Counted from the first letter of the stretch, positions 27,711-36,031 are shown. The stretch: 64,000 nt of DNA from Halanaerobium sp046541575 (GCA_046541575.1 JBKHDA010000004.1:1-64000), one strand, 5' to 3'. A program made the numbers and translations. The notes: generated from the sequence alone by a model not told the origin.

Positions 27711-28064
27711 ATGGCAGAAAATAAACTAAAAAAAGATCGAGTTATTCAGGAATATGTACCGGGTAAACAGGTTACTCTTGTGCATTTGATTGCTCATCCC
27801 GCAGCTGAAATTTACAAAAAAATTGGTTTAAATCAGGAACATGAAGCACTGGGAATTTTAACCATAACTCCCAGTGAAGCTGCAATTATTGCAGCAGATG
27901 CAGCAAGCAAAAATGCTGATATTAAAATTGGTTTTATTGACCGTTTTAGTGGTTCACTGGTGATTAGTGGTAAGGTATCAAGTGTGGAATCAGCTCTTAA
28001 AAATATATTAAATCTGCTGGAAAATGTACTTGGTTTTGATGTAACAAAGATTACAAGGTCTTAA
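27711..28064 (+). CDS. pduU: Permuted BMC shell protein PduU (EutS type)
   Basis: 117 residues. The N-terminal segment K-D-R-V-I-Q-E-Y-V-P-G-K-Q-V-T-L-V-H-L-I-A-H-P is the beta-barrel-forming extension of PduU/EutS. The permuted BMC domain follows (G-I-L-T-I-T-P-S-E-A-A-I-I-A-A-D-A-A). The barrel closes the pore in the known structure. Two nucleotides separate it from pduV, so translation is probably coupled. Confidence 0.94.
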   Translation: MAENKLKKDRVIQEYVPGKQVTLVHLIAHPAAEIYKKIGLNQEHEALGILTITPSEAAIIAADAASKNADIKIGFIDRFSGSLVISGKVSSVESALKNILNLLENVLGFDVTKITRS

Positions 28065-28066
28065 TT

Positions 28067-28501
28067 ATGGAGGATATTATTTTAATCGGGGGCACAAAAG
28101 CCGGTAAAACAACTCTCCTTAAAGTCTTAAAGGGTGAAAAGTATGAAGAAATAAATATTCGCACTCAAAGTCTGGAATTTGAAGACCAGGCAATTGATAC
28201 TCCCGGAGAATATATAGAAAATAGACATTATTATACAGCTTTAATTTCTGCTGCTCAGGAAGCTCAAATAATTGCTCTAGTTGCAGACGCGACTGCAGAC
28301 CAGTATTTTTTTCCACCTGCTTTTGCCTCTATTTTTGCAAGAGAAGTGATTGGAATTGTAACCAAAATTGATGCTGATGAGTCAAATCCTGAAAATGCAA
28401 AAGATGTTTTAGAGATGGCTGGAGCAGAAAAAATATTTTTAACAAGTGCACTGACTGGTGAGGGAATAGAAAAATTATCAAATTATATTTCAGAATCATA
28501 G
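28067..28501 (+). CDS. pduV: PduV/EutP small GTPase-like protein
   Basis: A 144-residue Ras-like GTPase: P-loop G-G-T-K-A-G-K-T-T-L at about residues 7-16, a D-T-P-G-E-Y switch II, and T-K-I-D base-recognition motif. In the family it binds the outside of the shell and is linked to organelle placement or to acetate kinase activity (EutP). It follows pduU as in other pdu loci. Confidence 0.92.
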   Translation: MEDIILIGGTKAGKTTLLKVLKGEKYEEINIRTQSLEFEDQAIDTPGEYIENRHYYTALISAAQEAQIIALVADATADQYFFPPAFASIFAREVIGIVTKIDADESNPENAKDVLEMAGAEKIFLTSALTGEGIEKLSNYISES

Positions 28502-28533
28502 AAATTTAATTTTAGCTGGGAAGGGCGAGTTGT

Positions 28534-29805
28534 ATGGATCTAAATGAACTGCTCAATCAAAAAGAGGCTTTAGCATATATAAAAGAAGAAACCGATATAT
28601 TTGCTGACCTAAAAAATTTAAACATCAGCAGTTTAAATGCTAATACACTTAGTGTTAATGGTTTTGCCAACAACTTATTTTTGATTGAAGATAAGAAGAG
28701 CGGGAAAAAAGTAGTTCTAAAACAACTTCTTCCCTATGTAAGAAAAGCTGCTCTGGAAAATGTAAATATTCCTCTTCCTGAGGGAAGAATATATTCCGAA
28801 ATCTTTTCTTTAAAGTTCTGGCGGGGAAGCTTTCCCGGTTATGTACCTGAGGTATATCATTTTGACAGCAAAAATAACATTATTATTTTTGAATATATAG
28901 AAAAGATGCTGCTTTTAAGAAGTGCCCTGATAAAAGGCAAACGTTTCAGTAAGCTGGCCGACCACATATCCACTTTTTTAGCAAAAACTGCTTTTTACAG
29001 TTCTCAACATTTTTTAAGCAGAGAGGAATTTGACAAACTTTTAAAATTTTTTTCTAGTTCAGATTCAATAGAAATCTGGGACCTCCTTATCTTTCAGGGG
29101 GCTATTCTGGCTGCAGAAGATAAGAATATTAATCCCTATCTTGAGCAAAAAATCATTCAGTTTCGCGGAGATAAAAGAATTATTAAGAAAACAAAAGAGA
29201 TTCGTTCTCTTTTTAAAAATACTAAAGAATCTTTGATTCACGGAGATTTTCACACTTCTAATATTTTTGTCGGAGAAAATAAAATCAAGATATTTGATAC
29301 AGAATTTGCTGGTTATGGACCACCGGCTTTTGATATGGGAAGGCTTTTAGGTAATATTCTTTTAAATTATTCTTCTTTGCTGGGGATGAATTATAGTCGT
29401 CAGCGCAAGAAATATCAAAATTATTTGCTGCAGCTGATAGAAAAGATCTATACTCTTTTTGAAAATAAATTCAGCAGACTTATACAGGGTAAAACTGACT
29501 GCAGCAGCAGTTTTTTAGAAGATTATTTTGACAAATATCTTTATCAGGTACTTTCTTTAGCTGCTCTAGTAATGATTATGAGAATATATGAAGAAGGTTT
29601 ATGTCTTGATTTTAAAAGAATTGAGTCTGTAAAAAAGAGGGCGGTAGGACAGGAATTTGTGATAGAACTGGCTCGAAAGATATTATATCAGAATAAAGAA
29701 ATAAAAAATATTACAAAACTGTGCCAGCTGACTGCAGATTTTAGTTATCAATATCAAGTTGATAAGGTGAAAAGTCAGGTTTTAAAAGCAGTTAAACAAT
29801 TTTAG
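28534..29805 (+). CDS. Methylthioribose-kinase-like sugar kinase in the pdu operon
   Basis: A 423-residue APH-fold kinase. The catalytic H-G-D-F-H-T-S-N-I-F at about 233 and the metal loop D-T-E-F-A-G-Y-G-P-P-A-F-D-M-G-R-L-L-G-N-I match the MtnK (5-methylthioribose kinase) pattern more than choline or aminoglycoside kinases. So does V-L-K-Q-L-L-P-Y-V-R near the ATP lysine. Length fits MtnK (about 400). The true substrate is unknown. In this context a 5-deoxyribose from 5'-deoxyadenosine is attractive, because both dehydratase systems make that by-product. No isomerase or aldolase for the pathway lies in the window. It is tucked between pduV and pduL. Confidence 0.7.
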   Translation: MDLNELLNQKEALAYIKEETDIFADLKNLNISSLNANTLSVNGFANNLFLIEDKKSGKKVVLKQLLPYVRKAALENVNIPLPEGRIYSEIFSLKFWRGSFPGYVPEVYHFDSKNNIIIFEYIEKMLLLRSALIKGKRFSKLADHISTFLAKTAFYSSQHFLSREEFDKLLKFFSSSDSIEIWDLLIFQGAILAAEDKNINPYLEQKIIQFRGDKRIIKKTKEIRSLFKNTKESLIHGDFHTSNIFVGENKIKIFDTEFAGYGPPAFDMGRLLGNILLNYSSLLGMNYSRQRKKYQNYLLQLIEKIYTLFENKFSRLIQGKTDCSSSFLEDYFDKYLYQVLSLAALVMIMRIYEEGLCLDFKRIESVKKRAVGQEFVIELARKILYQNKEIKNITKLCQLTADFSYQYQVDKVKSQVLKAVKQF

Positions 29806-29846
29806 ATAATAATAAATTCATTTAAAAATAGCAGGGGTGATTATCA

Positions 29847-30497
29847 ATGGAGCAATCAGCATTAAAAGATAAAATTGAAAAAATAATTAGAGAAACACTT
29901 TCTGAAAAGGGAGATAAGAGCAAAAATGACGAAAAACTTGTACCCTTAGAAGCTTCTGGCAGACATGTTCATCTCTGTCAGAGTGATATAGAAAAACTTT
30001 TTGGAAAAAACAGCCTGACTCCAAAAAGAGAACTCTCTCAGCCCGGACAATTTGTGGCAGAAGAAACTGTAAAATTAATCGGGAAAAAAGGGATGATAGA
30101 AAAAGCAGCTGTTTTAGGTCCAGCTAGAAGTATCTCTCAGGTAGAACTTTCTAAAACTGATGCAATTAATCTTGGAATTAATCCACCACTTAGATATTCA
30201 GGCAGCATAGAAAATAGTGCTTCTGTTTTTCTTGCCTCTTCGGAAAATGTAGTTAAACTGGAAGAGGGAGTTATTATTGCCAGGAATCATATTCACATGA
30301 AGCCAGAAGATGCGGCAAGACTTGAAGTTGAAGATGGAGAAATTGTATCTGTTGAAACTTTAACTGAAAGGCCAATAATTTTTAAAAATGTATTAATCAG
30401 AGTGGATGAATCTTATGAGTTAAATATGCACATAGATTATGATGAAGCCAATGCCTGTTTTTTCAAACCAGGTTCTCAGGCAAAAATAATTAAATGA
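29847..30497 (+). CDS. pduL: Phosphotransacylase PduL with encapsulation peptide
   Basis: A 216-residue PduL-type enzyme, unrelated to Pta, that converts propionyl-CoA and phosphate to propionyl phosphate. The zinc-binding region S-G-R-H-V-H-L is near residue 33, and the second site N-H-I-H-M near 150. The first 20 residues (A-L-K-D-K-I-E-K-I-I-R-E-T-L) form the encapsulation helix. It regenerates CoA inside the compartment. Being last, after the kinase genes, is unusual; it is more often placed after pduJ. A strong terminator follows. Confidence 0.94.
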   Translation: MEQSALKDKIEKIIRETLSEKGDKSKNDEKLVPLEASGRHVHLCQSDIEKLFGKNSLTPKRELSQPGQFVAEETVKLIGKKGMIEKAAVLGPARSISQVELSKTDAINLGINPPLRYSGSIENSASVFLASSENVVKLEEGVIIARNHIHMKPEDAARLEVEDGEIVSVETLTERPIIFKNVLIRVDESYELNMHIDYDEANACFFKPGSQAKIIK

Positions 30498-30513
30498 TAA
30501 ATTTTTATTAGTC

Positions 30514-30561
30514 GATAGTAATTATTTGTTATTAAATCACAAATAATTACTATCTTTTTTT
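30514..30561 (+). terminator. Terminator of the pdu operon
   Basis: A perfect 16-bp stem (30514-30529 with 30539-30554) with a 9-nt loop and seven T. The core GTAATTATTTGT is shared with the terminator at 11099. Confidence 0.92.
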
Positions 30562-30876
30562 AATAGCAGTTATTATTTGGTGATTATTATATATAAATAT
30601 TCAGAAAAATTTAACTTTATAAAAAATATCAAAAAATTTCAGATAATAAAGCATATTTTTTTAGAGGAAAAAGAGTGTTTTTCATTAAATTATTATATAG
30701 AGATAAAAAGATAGAGATAAAAAGAGATGTAAATTTAGTAGAAAAAGTTAAAATTTCTAGAGATTAATTTTTAAAATGAAAGGAGGCGTTTTTGATAATC
30801 AAAAATTTTTGAAGAACATCACTTTTTTAGATAATTGCATTTTACATTACTACAAAATACATAGGAGGTTTAATAA
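30562..30876 (+). promoter_or_regulatory. Leader region of the glycyl radical dehydratase gene
   Basis: This 315-nt region must hold the promoter of the second dehydratase. It contains a perfect tandem 14-bp repeat at 30698-30725. It also has a Shine-Dalgarno-like AAAGGAGG (30779-30786) that is not followed by a long ORF, and an in-frame 34-codon ORF (30776-30880) that overlaps the next start codon. I cannot assign a sure -35/-10 pair. Confidence 0.45.
30698..30725 (+). repeat. Perfect 14-bp tandem duplication
   Basis: TAGAGATAAAAAGA occurs twice in direct succession (30698-30711 and 30712-30725) in the leader of the glycyl radical enzyme. It could be a regulator binding site pair or simple slippage. 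Confidence 0.6.
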
Positions 30877-33285
30877 ATGATTAAAGCAACTAATGAATTA
30901 AAATTTCCCAATCAATTACCTGAGGCGGCTCCAAGGATTAATACTTTAGTGGATGATTTAATGTCAGTTACACCAGAAATTGATCCAGAGCGTGCTGTTC
31001 TGATTACAGAATCCTATAAAGAAAATGAGTCATTACCTGTAATTAAAAAAAGAGCCAAAGCTTTAGAAAAGATTCTAAAAGAAATGAACATAGTTATTCG
31101 AGATAATGAACTTATAGTGGGAAATCAGACTACTAAACCACGAAGCAGCCCCATTTTCCCTGAATTTTCTAATAAATGGTTATTAGATGAATTTGATACT
31201 CTGGCTGAAAGAGATGGAGATAGATTTTTAATTTCTGAAAAAACAAAGGAGACTTTAAAAGAGGTCTTTGAATACTGGGATCAAAGTACTACTAATGAAC
31301 TGGCAACTTCTTTAATGACTGAGGAAGCTTTAGATGCTATGGATGCAGGAGTTTATACAGTTGGTAATTATTATTTTAATGGTGTAGGCCATGTTTGTGT
31401 ATCTTATGATGAAGTTTTAGCAGAAGGATTTAATGGTATTATTGAAAAGGCTGAAGCTGCTAAAGAAGAATTGAGTTTCGGTAATCCTGATGATACGGCA
31501 AAAAGACATTTTTTAGATTCAGTAATAATAACAGCTGAAGCCGTAATAGAGTTTGCTGGTCGTTTTGCTCAAGAAGCAGAAAATTTAGCAGAGAAAACAT
31601 CTGACAGCAGAAGAAAAAAAGAATTATTAGAAATTGCTAAAAATTGTAGAAATGTACCTGCTGAGCCAGCTTCTAGTTTTCATGAAGCCCTACAGTCATT
31701 CTGGTTTGTACAGTTAGTTCTACAGCTTGAATCTAATGGCCATTCTATTTCTCCTGGACGTTTTGATCAATATATGTATCCCTATTTAAAGAAAGATCTG
31801 GATAATAAGAAAATAACTTTAGAAAGGGCTCAAGAATTATTAGATACACTTTGGGTTAAATTTAATGATATAAATAAAGTCCGTGATCAGGCTTCTACTG
31901 ATGCTTTTGGTGGTTATCCTATGTTCCAGAATTTAATAGTGGGAGGACAAACTCCAGGTGGTCAGGATGCTACAAATCTCTTATCTTTTATGTGTTTAGA
32001 AGCAACTGAACATACTAAAATGCCCCAACCTTCAATTTCTGTTAGGTATTGGGATAAAAGTCCAGAAGAATTTATGATGAAAGCTGCTGAAACTACCAAA
32101 GAAGGTCTCGGTATGCCAGCGTATTATAATGATGAGGTAACAATTCCTTCTTTAACAAATAGAGGTTTAACACTGGAAGATGCCAGAGATTACTGCATAA
32201 TTGGTTGTGTAGAACCACAAAAAATGGGTAAAACTGAAGGATGGCATGATGCAGCTTTCTTTAATATGGCTAAGGTGTTGGAGTTAGCTTTAAATGATGG
32301 TAAAGACCCTATGCAGGATTATAAGCAGTTGGGACCAAAAACAGGGGAAATGAGCTCTTTTGAATCATTTGATGAGCTAATGGAAGCTTATAAAAAACAG
32401 ATGGAGTACTTTGTAGAATTATTAATACACTCTGATAACTGTGTAGATTCTGCTCATGCTGAGCGAGCCCCACTTCCTTTCCTTTCTTCAATGGTAGATG
32501 ACTGTATTGCTGAGGGTAAATCAGTGCAAAATGGAGGAGCTCATTATAATTTCACTGGTCCTCAGGGAGTTGGAGTTGCAAATGTTGGAGATTCTTTAGC
32601 AGCTCTTAGAAAATTGGTCTTTGAAGAAAAAGACATTTCTATTGAAGAATTAGAAGAAGTACTGGCAAATAATTTTGATGGTCGTGAAGCTTTACGACAA
32701 AAACTGCTCAATAATGCTCCAAAATTTGGTAATGACATTGATGAAGTTGATGAATTGGCAAGAGAAGGAGCTTTAATTTACTGTAAAGAAGTAGAAAAAT
32801 ATAAAAATCCACGCGGAGGTTCTTTCCAACCAGGACTTTATCCGGTATCTGCTAATGTACCTTTAGGTGCTGCAACCGGAGCCACTCCAGAAGGAAGATT
32901 AGCCGGTACTCCTCTGGCAGATGGTGTTTCTCCTGTTGGTGGACGTGATCAAAATGGACCAACTGCTGCAGTTAATTCAGTAGCGAAATTAGACCACCAT
33001 ATAGCTTCCAATGGTACTTTATTAAATCAAAAATTCCATCCGTCTGCTTTAGAAGGAGACAGTGGATCCCGTAATTTAAATGCTTTAATTGGTAGTTTCT
33101 TTGATCAGAAAGGATTTCATATTCAAAACAATGTTGTCAGTGGTGATGTTTTAAGAGAAGCTCAAGAAAATCCAGAAAACTATAAGAATTTAGTAGTAAG
33201 AGTAGCTGGTTACAGTGCTCACTTTGTTTCTCTAGATAAATCTTTACAGGATGATATTATTTCAAGAACAGAACAGTGTTTCTAA
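30877..33285 (+). CDS. dhaB1: B12-independent glycerol/propanediol dehydratase (glycyl radical enzyme)
   Basis: The 802-residue glycyl radical enzyme closely resembles the Clostridium butyricum glycerol dehydratase (787 residues). I-I-G-C-V-E-P-Q carries the thiyl cysteine 444 and base glutamate 446. R-V-A-G-Y-S-A at residue 778 is the radical glycine, 24 residues from the end. S-N-G-H-S-I-S-P, H-A-E-R-A-P-L-P-F-L and P-Q-P-S-I-S-V-R are conserved active-site parts. It removes water from glycerol or 1,2-propanediol by radical chemistry and dies in oxygen. There is no obvious N-terminal or C-terminal encapsulation helix, so it probably works in the cytosol. AGGAGG lies 8 nt before the ATG. Residue 442 is cysteine, glycine in the C. 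butyricum enzyme as I recall it. Confidence 0.92.
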   Translation: MIKATNELKFPNQLPEAAPRINTLVDDLMSVTPEIDPERAVLITESYKENESLPVIKKRAKALEKILKEMNIVIRDNELIVGNQTTKPRSSPIFPEFSNKWLLDEFDTLAERDGDRFLISEKTKETLKEVFEYWDQSTTNELATSLMTEEALDAMDAGVYTVGNYYFNGVGHVCVSYDEVLAEGFNGIIEKAEAAKEELSFGNPDDTAKRHFLDSVIITAEAVIEFAGRFAQEAENLAEKTSDSRRKKELLEIAKNCRNVPAEPASSFHEALQSFWFVQLVLQLESNGHSISPGRFDQYMYPYLKKDLDNKKITLERAQELLDTLWVKFNDINKVRDQASTDAFGGYPMFQNLIVGGQTPGGQDATNLLSFMCLEATEHTKMPQPSISVRYWDKSPEEFMMKAAETTKEGLGMPAYYNDEVTIPSLTNRGLTLEDARDYCIIGCVEPQKMGKTEGWHDAAFFNMAKVLELALNDGKDPMQDYKQLGPKTGEMSSFESFDELMEAYKKQMEYFVELLIHSDNCVDSAHAERAPLPFLSSMVDDCIAEGKSVQNGGAHYNFTGPQGVGVANVGDSLAALRKLVFEEKDISIEELEEVLANNFDGREALRQKLLNNAPKFGNDIDEVDELAREGALIYCKEVEKYKNPRGGSFQPGLYPVSANVPLGAATGATPEGRLAGTPLADGVSPVGGRDQNGPTAAVNSVAKLDHHIASNGTLLNQKFHPSALEGDSGSRNLNALIGSFFDQKGFHIQNNVVSGDVLREAQENPENYKNLVVRVAGYSAHFVSLDKSLQDDIISRTEQCF

Positions 33286-33325
33286 ATAAGTTGTTAAATT
33301 ATAGCAATATAAAATAGCCAAATTA

Positions 33326-33362
33326 CTCAGGGTGACTGATTAATTTATCAGTCATTCCTGAG
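33326..33362 (+). other. Intercistronic hairpin between dehydratase and activase
   Basis: A stem of 8 bp (33333-33340 with 33347-33354) is extended by 6 more pairs (33326-33331 with 33357-33362) past a small internal loop. There is no T tract. It probably protects the enzyme message or limits activase expression rather than ending transcription. Confidence 0.6.
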
Positions 33363-33392
33363 CTTAATTATATTACATTGGGGTGATAGACT

Positions 33393-34325
33393 ATTAAAAA
33401 CATTGATTATAATCCAGATAAAAAGGGAATATACTTTGATATCCAAAAATTTTCTGTTCATGATGGTCCTGGAATTAGAACAATAGTATTTCTCAAAGGT
33501 TGCCCTTTAGATTGTCCTTGGTGCAGTAATCCAGAATCAAAGGATAAAGATCCGCAAATAATGTTTAATCCTAATTTATGTATTGACTGCAAAAAATGTG
33601 TAGAACTCTGTTCGAATAATGCAGTTGATTTTAATTTAAGGGGTAGGATAGTTAGAGAAAAATGTGATTTATGTATGGACTGTGTTGAGCATTGCTATTC
33701 TAATGCTCTGTCAGTTGAAGGTATTAAAGGAAGTGTAGAAGAATTATTATTTGAATTAAATAAAGATAGAATTCATTATCGTCGTTCAAATGGAGGTATT
33801 ACTTTTTCTGGGGGGGAAGCTCTGTATCAGCCGGATTTTCTTTTAGAATTATTAAAAGGCTGTAAAGCAAACGGCTGGCATACTACAATTGAGACTGCCG
33901 GCTATTATTCCAAAGAAATTTTAGAAAAGATTATTCCTTGGACTGATTTATTTCTCTATGATATTAAAATGATTGATAATGATAAACATAAAAAAGTAAT
34001 AGGTGTATCTAATCAAAGAATATTAGAAAATGCAAAATTTGCAGCTGCAAGTACTGCTGATTTGATTGTGAGAACACCAATTATACCTGGCTTCAATGAT
34101 GACCAAGAAAGTGTTATTGAAATTGCTCAATTTGCTTCAAAGTTAAAAGGAGTAAAAAGAATTGATATTTTACCCTACCACAGATTAGGAGAAGAAAAAT
34201 ATCATGGCTTGGGTCAAAAATATCAGATGGAAAGTATTGAATCACCTTCAAATAAGAAAATGGAGGAGCTAAAAGAGCTAATTATAAATCAGGGAATAGA
34301 CTGTACAATTGGTGGAGTAGATTAA
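33393..34325 (+). CDS. dhaB2: Glycyl radical enzyme activase (radical SAM), apparent ATT start
   Basis: The 310-residue activase puts the radical on the dehydratase glycine, using S-adenosylmethionine. The radical SAM cysteines are C37-x3-C41-x2-C44 (G-C-P-L-D-C-P-W-C). A two-cluster ferredoxin insert follows (C-I-D-C-K-K-C and C-D-L-C-M-D-C), then G-G-I-T-F-S-G-G-E. It resembles C. butyricum DhaB2 (304 residues). The first ordinary start codon in frame is ATG at 33561, after the essential cysteines, so it cannot be the start. The frame opens at 33390. GGGGTGA at 33380-33386 lies 6 nt before ATT at 33393; a second ATT at 33402 is the alternative. Confidence 0.85.
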   Translation: MKNIDYNPDKKGIYFDIQKFSVHDGPGIRTIVFLKGCPLDCPWCSNPESKDKDPQIMFNPNLCIDCKKCVELCSNNAVDFNLRGRIVREKCDLCMDCVEHCYSNALSVEGIKGSVEELLFELNKDRIHYRRSNGGITFSGGEALYQPDFLLELLKGCKANGWHTTIETAGYYSKEILEKIIPWTDLFLYDIKMIDNDKHKKVIGVSNQRILENAKFAAASTADLIVRTPIIPGFNDDQESVIEIAQFASKLKGVKRIDILPYHRLGEEKYHGLGQKYQMESIESPSNKKMEELKELIINQGIDCTIGGVD

Positions 34326-34372
34326 AATTTATAATATAATCTAAAAATAAAAATAAATTATAATTTATTTTG

Positions 34373-34418
34373 ATGGCAATCACTGCTTTTAAACTGCAGA
34401 AGATTGTCATTTTTTTTA
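34373..34418 (+). terminator. Terminator of the glycyl radical dehydratase unit
   Basis: A 9-bp outer stem (34373-34381 with 34402-34410, one G-T pair) and a 4-bp inner stem, followed by a T run to 34418. Confidence 0.8.
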
Positions 34419-34486
34419 TAAAATTTATTCTAGCTTAAGAATTTAAGGTTTATTTATAATTTTATAGGGAAAACAGAAACTGGTTA

Positions 34487-34515
34487 TTGACATTTGTTTA
34501 TAAATAGTATATCGT
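34487..34515 (+). promoter_or_regulatory. Candidate promoter of the polyferredoxin-reductase gene
   Basis: TTGACA (34487-34492), a 17-nt spacer and TATCGT (34510-34515). The -35 is perfect and the -10 is 4 of 6. Confidence 0.5.
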
Positions 34516-34530
34516 ATTATTCAGATATAC
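34507..34530 (+). promoter_or_regulatory. Inverted repeat overlapping the -10, possible operator
   Basis: GTATATC and GATATAC form a perfect 7-bp inverted repeat with a 10-bp spacer, placed over the -10 and start region of the promoter. That is a typical repressor position; the regulator is unknown. Confidence 0.4.
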
Positions 34531-34555
34531 AAATATTAAAATAGGAGGAATATTA

Positions 34556-36031
34556 ATGGAAAACATAGAATCACTGTACTATATTGAAACGAACCGCGCT
34601 TTTACCTTACTTAGAAAATATGCCTGGATCTTTACCCTAACAGTTGCCGTCGGGGGGCTGTGGTTTCCTAAGCTTGGACTTTTTGTCTTACCGGTAATAG
34701 CAGGTTTATCTTTAACAGCTTTTTTTAAGGGACGCTACTGGTGTGGGAATATCTGTCCCCATGGAAGCTTATTTGATTCAGTTTTACTGCAGTTTAGTAA
34801 AAATAAAGAAATACCATCCTTTTTTAAATCAAAATTTTTAAGAATTGCTTTTTTTCTATTTTTTTCTTTCCAGATTGGAAGGAAAATGATAAATGTAGTT
34901 AATATTTATGGTCAGGCACCTTTCTGGGATAAATTAGGTTTTATTTTTGTTGCAAGTTATTTAATGGTTACAATTTTAGGTGGGATAACATCAATTTTTT
35001 ATTCACCCCGAACCTGGTGTCAGTTCTGCCCAATGGGAAGTATTCAGCATATGAGCTATAAAGCTGGTAAATCATTCGGAATTAACAATGAAACTGATGC
35101 TAAAGTGACTATTGAATCTACAGAACTCTGTCATGAATGTGGGATGTGTGCCAGAGTCTGTCCGATGCAGCTTGAGCCCTATTTAGAATGGAATCAGGAT
35201 GGTCAGCTGGATAATGAAAAATGTATTCGCTGTAATACCTGTGTAGAAAACTGTCCTGCAGGAATATTAGAAATCAAAAATGATGCAGCTGATGAATTTA
35301 ATCTCTGGGAAGAGGTTGAATTGGATTATTATCATAAAGATAAAATTGATGCTAAAATTGAAAAAATAAGGGATCTTTCTGGAAATATTAAAGAATTTTC
35401 ATTTAGACTGCAGGATCCGGAATATATAGATGTTGAGGCCGGTCAGTTTATTCTGGTTAAAGTTTCAGAAAAACATCAAATGTATAGAGCTTATTCTATT
35501 GCCGGCATAGAAGATGATGGAAGTTTAATTAAAATTAGTGTTATGAGAATGACAGATGGTTATGGTACAAGTATAATTTTCTCAGAATTTGAAGAGGGAC
35601 AGGAAATTGAACTCAAAGAGCCTATGGGGCATGAATTAATTGTGGATAAAAATCAGAAAAATGTGATGCTGGTTGGTGGAGGGATTGGAATTACTCCCTT
35701 TATTCCAATAGTAGAAGATATTGTGCAGAATGATAATCAGATTGAAAATGTTAAATTGATCTATGGGGTAAATAAAGAAGACCAATTCCTTTATCGAGAC
35801 TTTTTCGAAAAAATGGATGCCGAATCCGAGAAGTTTGAATTTATCCCGGTGGTTGCCTTTGATAAAAACTGGGAGGGAGCAAAAGGATTTGTTACTGATG
35901 TCATGGATCAGTATGATCTGGATGATTATAAGATTTACATGTGTGGTCCAGGACCGATGGAAGCTGCAGCCAGACAGTTATTAGCTGAGAAAGACTTTGA
36001 TCAGAGTCAGCTTTATGCAGAATCTACTTAA
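34556..36031 (+). CDS. Membrane polyferredoxin fused to an FAD/NAD(P)H reductase
   Basis: The 491-residue protein is a fusion. Residues about 15-165 are a NapH/CcoG/NosR-like membrane part with several hydrophobic segments and two C-x3-C-P motifs (C-G-N-I-C-P-H-G and C-Q-F-C-P-M-G). Next come two ferredoxin clusters (C-H-E-C-G-M-C-A-R-V-C-P and C-I-R-C-N-T-C-V-E-N-C-P). Residues about 255-491 form a ferredoxin-NADP reductase module with R-A-Y-S-I-A (FAD), G-G-G-I-G-I-T-P-F (NAD(P)H) and M-C-G-P-G-P-M at the end. Electron flow between NAD(P)H and a membrane or iron-sulfur partner is the likely job. It may feed or drain electrons for the neighbouring fermentative systems, which is an inference. 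It has its own promoter. Confidence 0.82.
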   Translation: MENIESLYYIETNRAFTLLRKYAWIFTLTVAVGGLWFPKLGLFVLPVIAGLSLTAFFKGRYWCGNICPHGSLFDSVLLQFSKNKEIPSFFKSKFLRIAFFLFFSFQIGRKMINVVNIYGQAPFWDKLGFIFVASYLMVTILGGITSIFYSPRTWCQFCPMGSIQHMSYKAGKSFGINNETDAKVTIESTELCHECGMCARVCPMQLEPYLEWNQDGQLDNEKCIRCNTCVENCPAGILEIKNDAADEFNLWEEVELDYYHKDKIDAKIEKIRDLSGNIKEFSFRLQDPEYIDVEAGQFILVKVSEKHQMYRAYSIAGIEDDGSLIKISVMRMTDGYGTSIIFSEFEEGQEIELKEPMGHELIVDKNQKNVMLVGGGIGITPFIPIVEDIVQNDNQIENVKLIYGVNKEDQFLYRDFFEKMDAESEKFEFIPVVAFDKNWEGAKGFVTDVMDQYDLDDYKIYMCGPGPMEAAARQLLAEKDFDQSQLYAEST

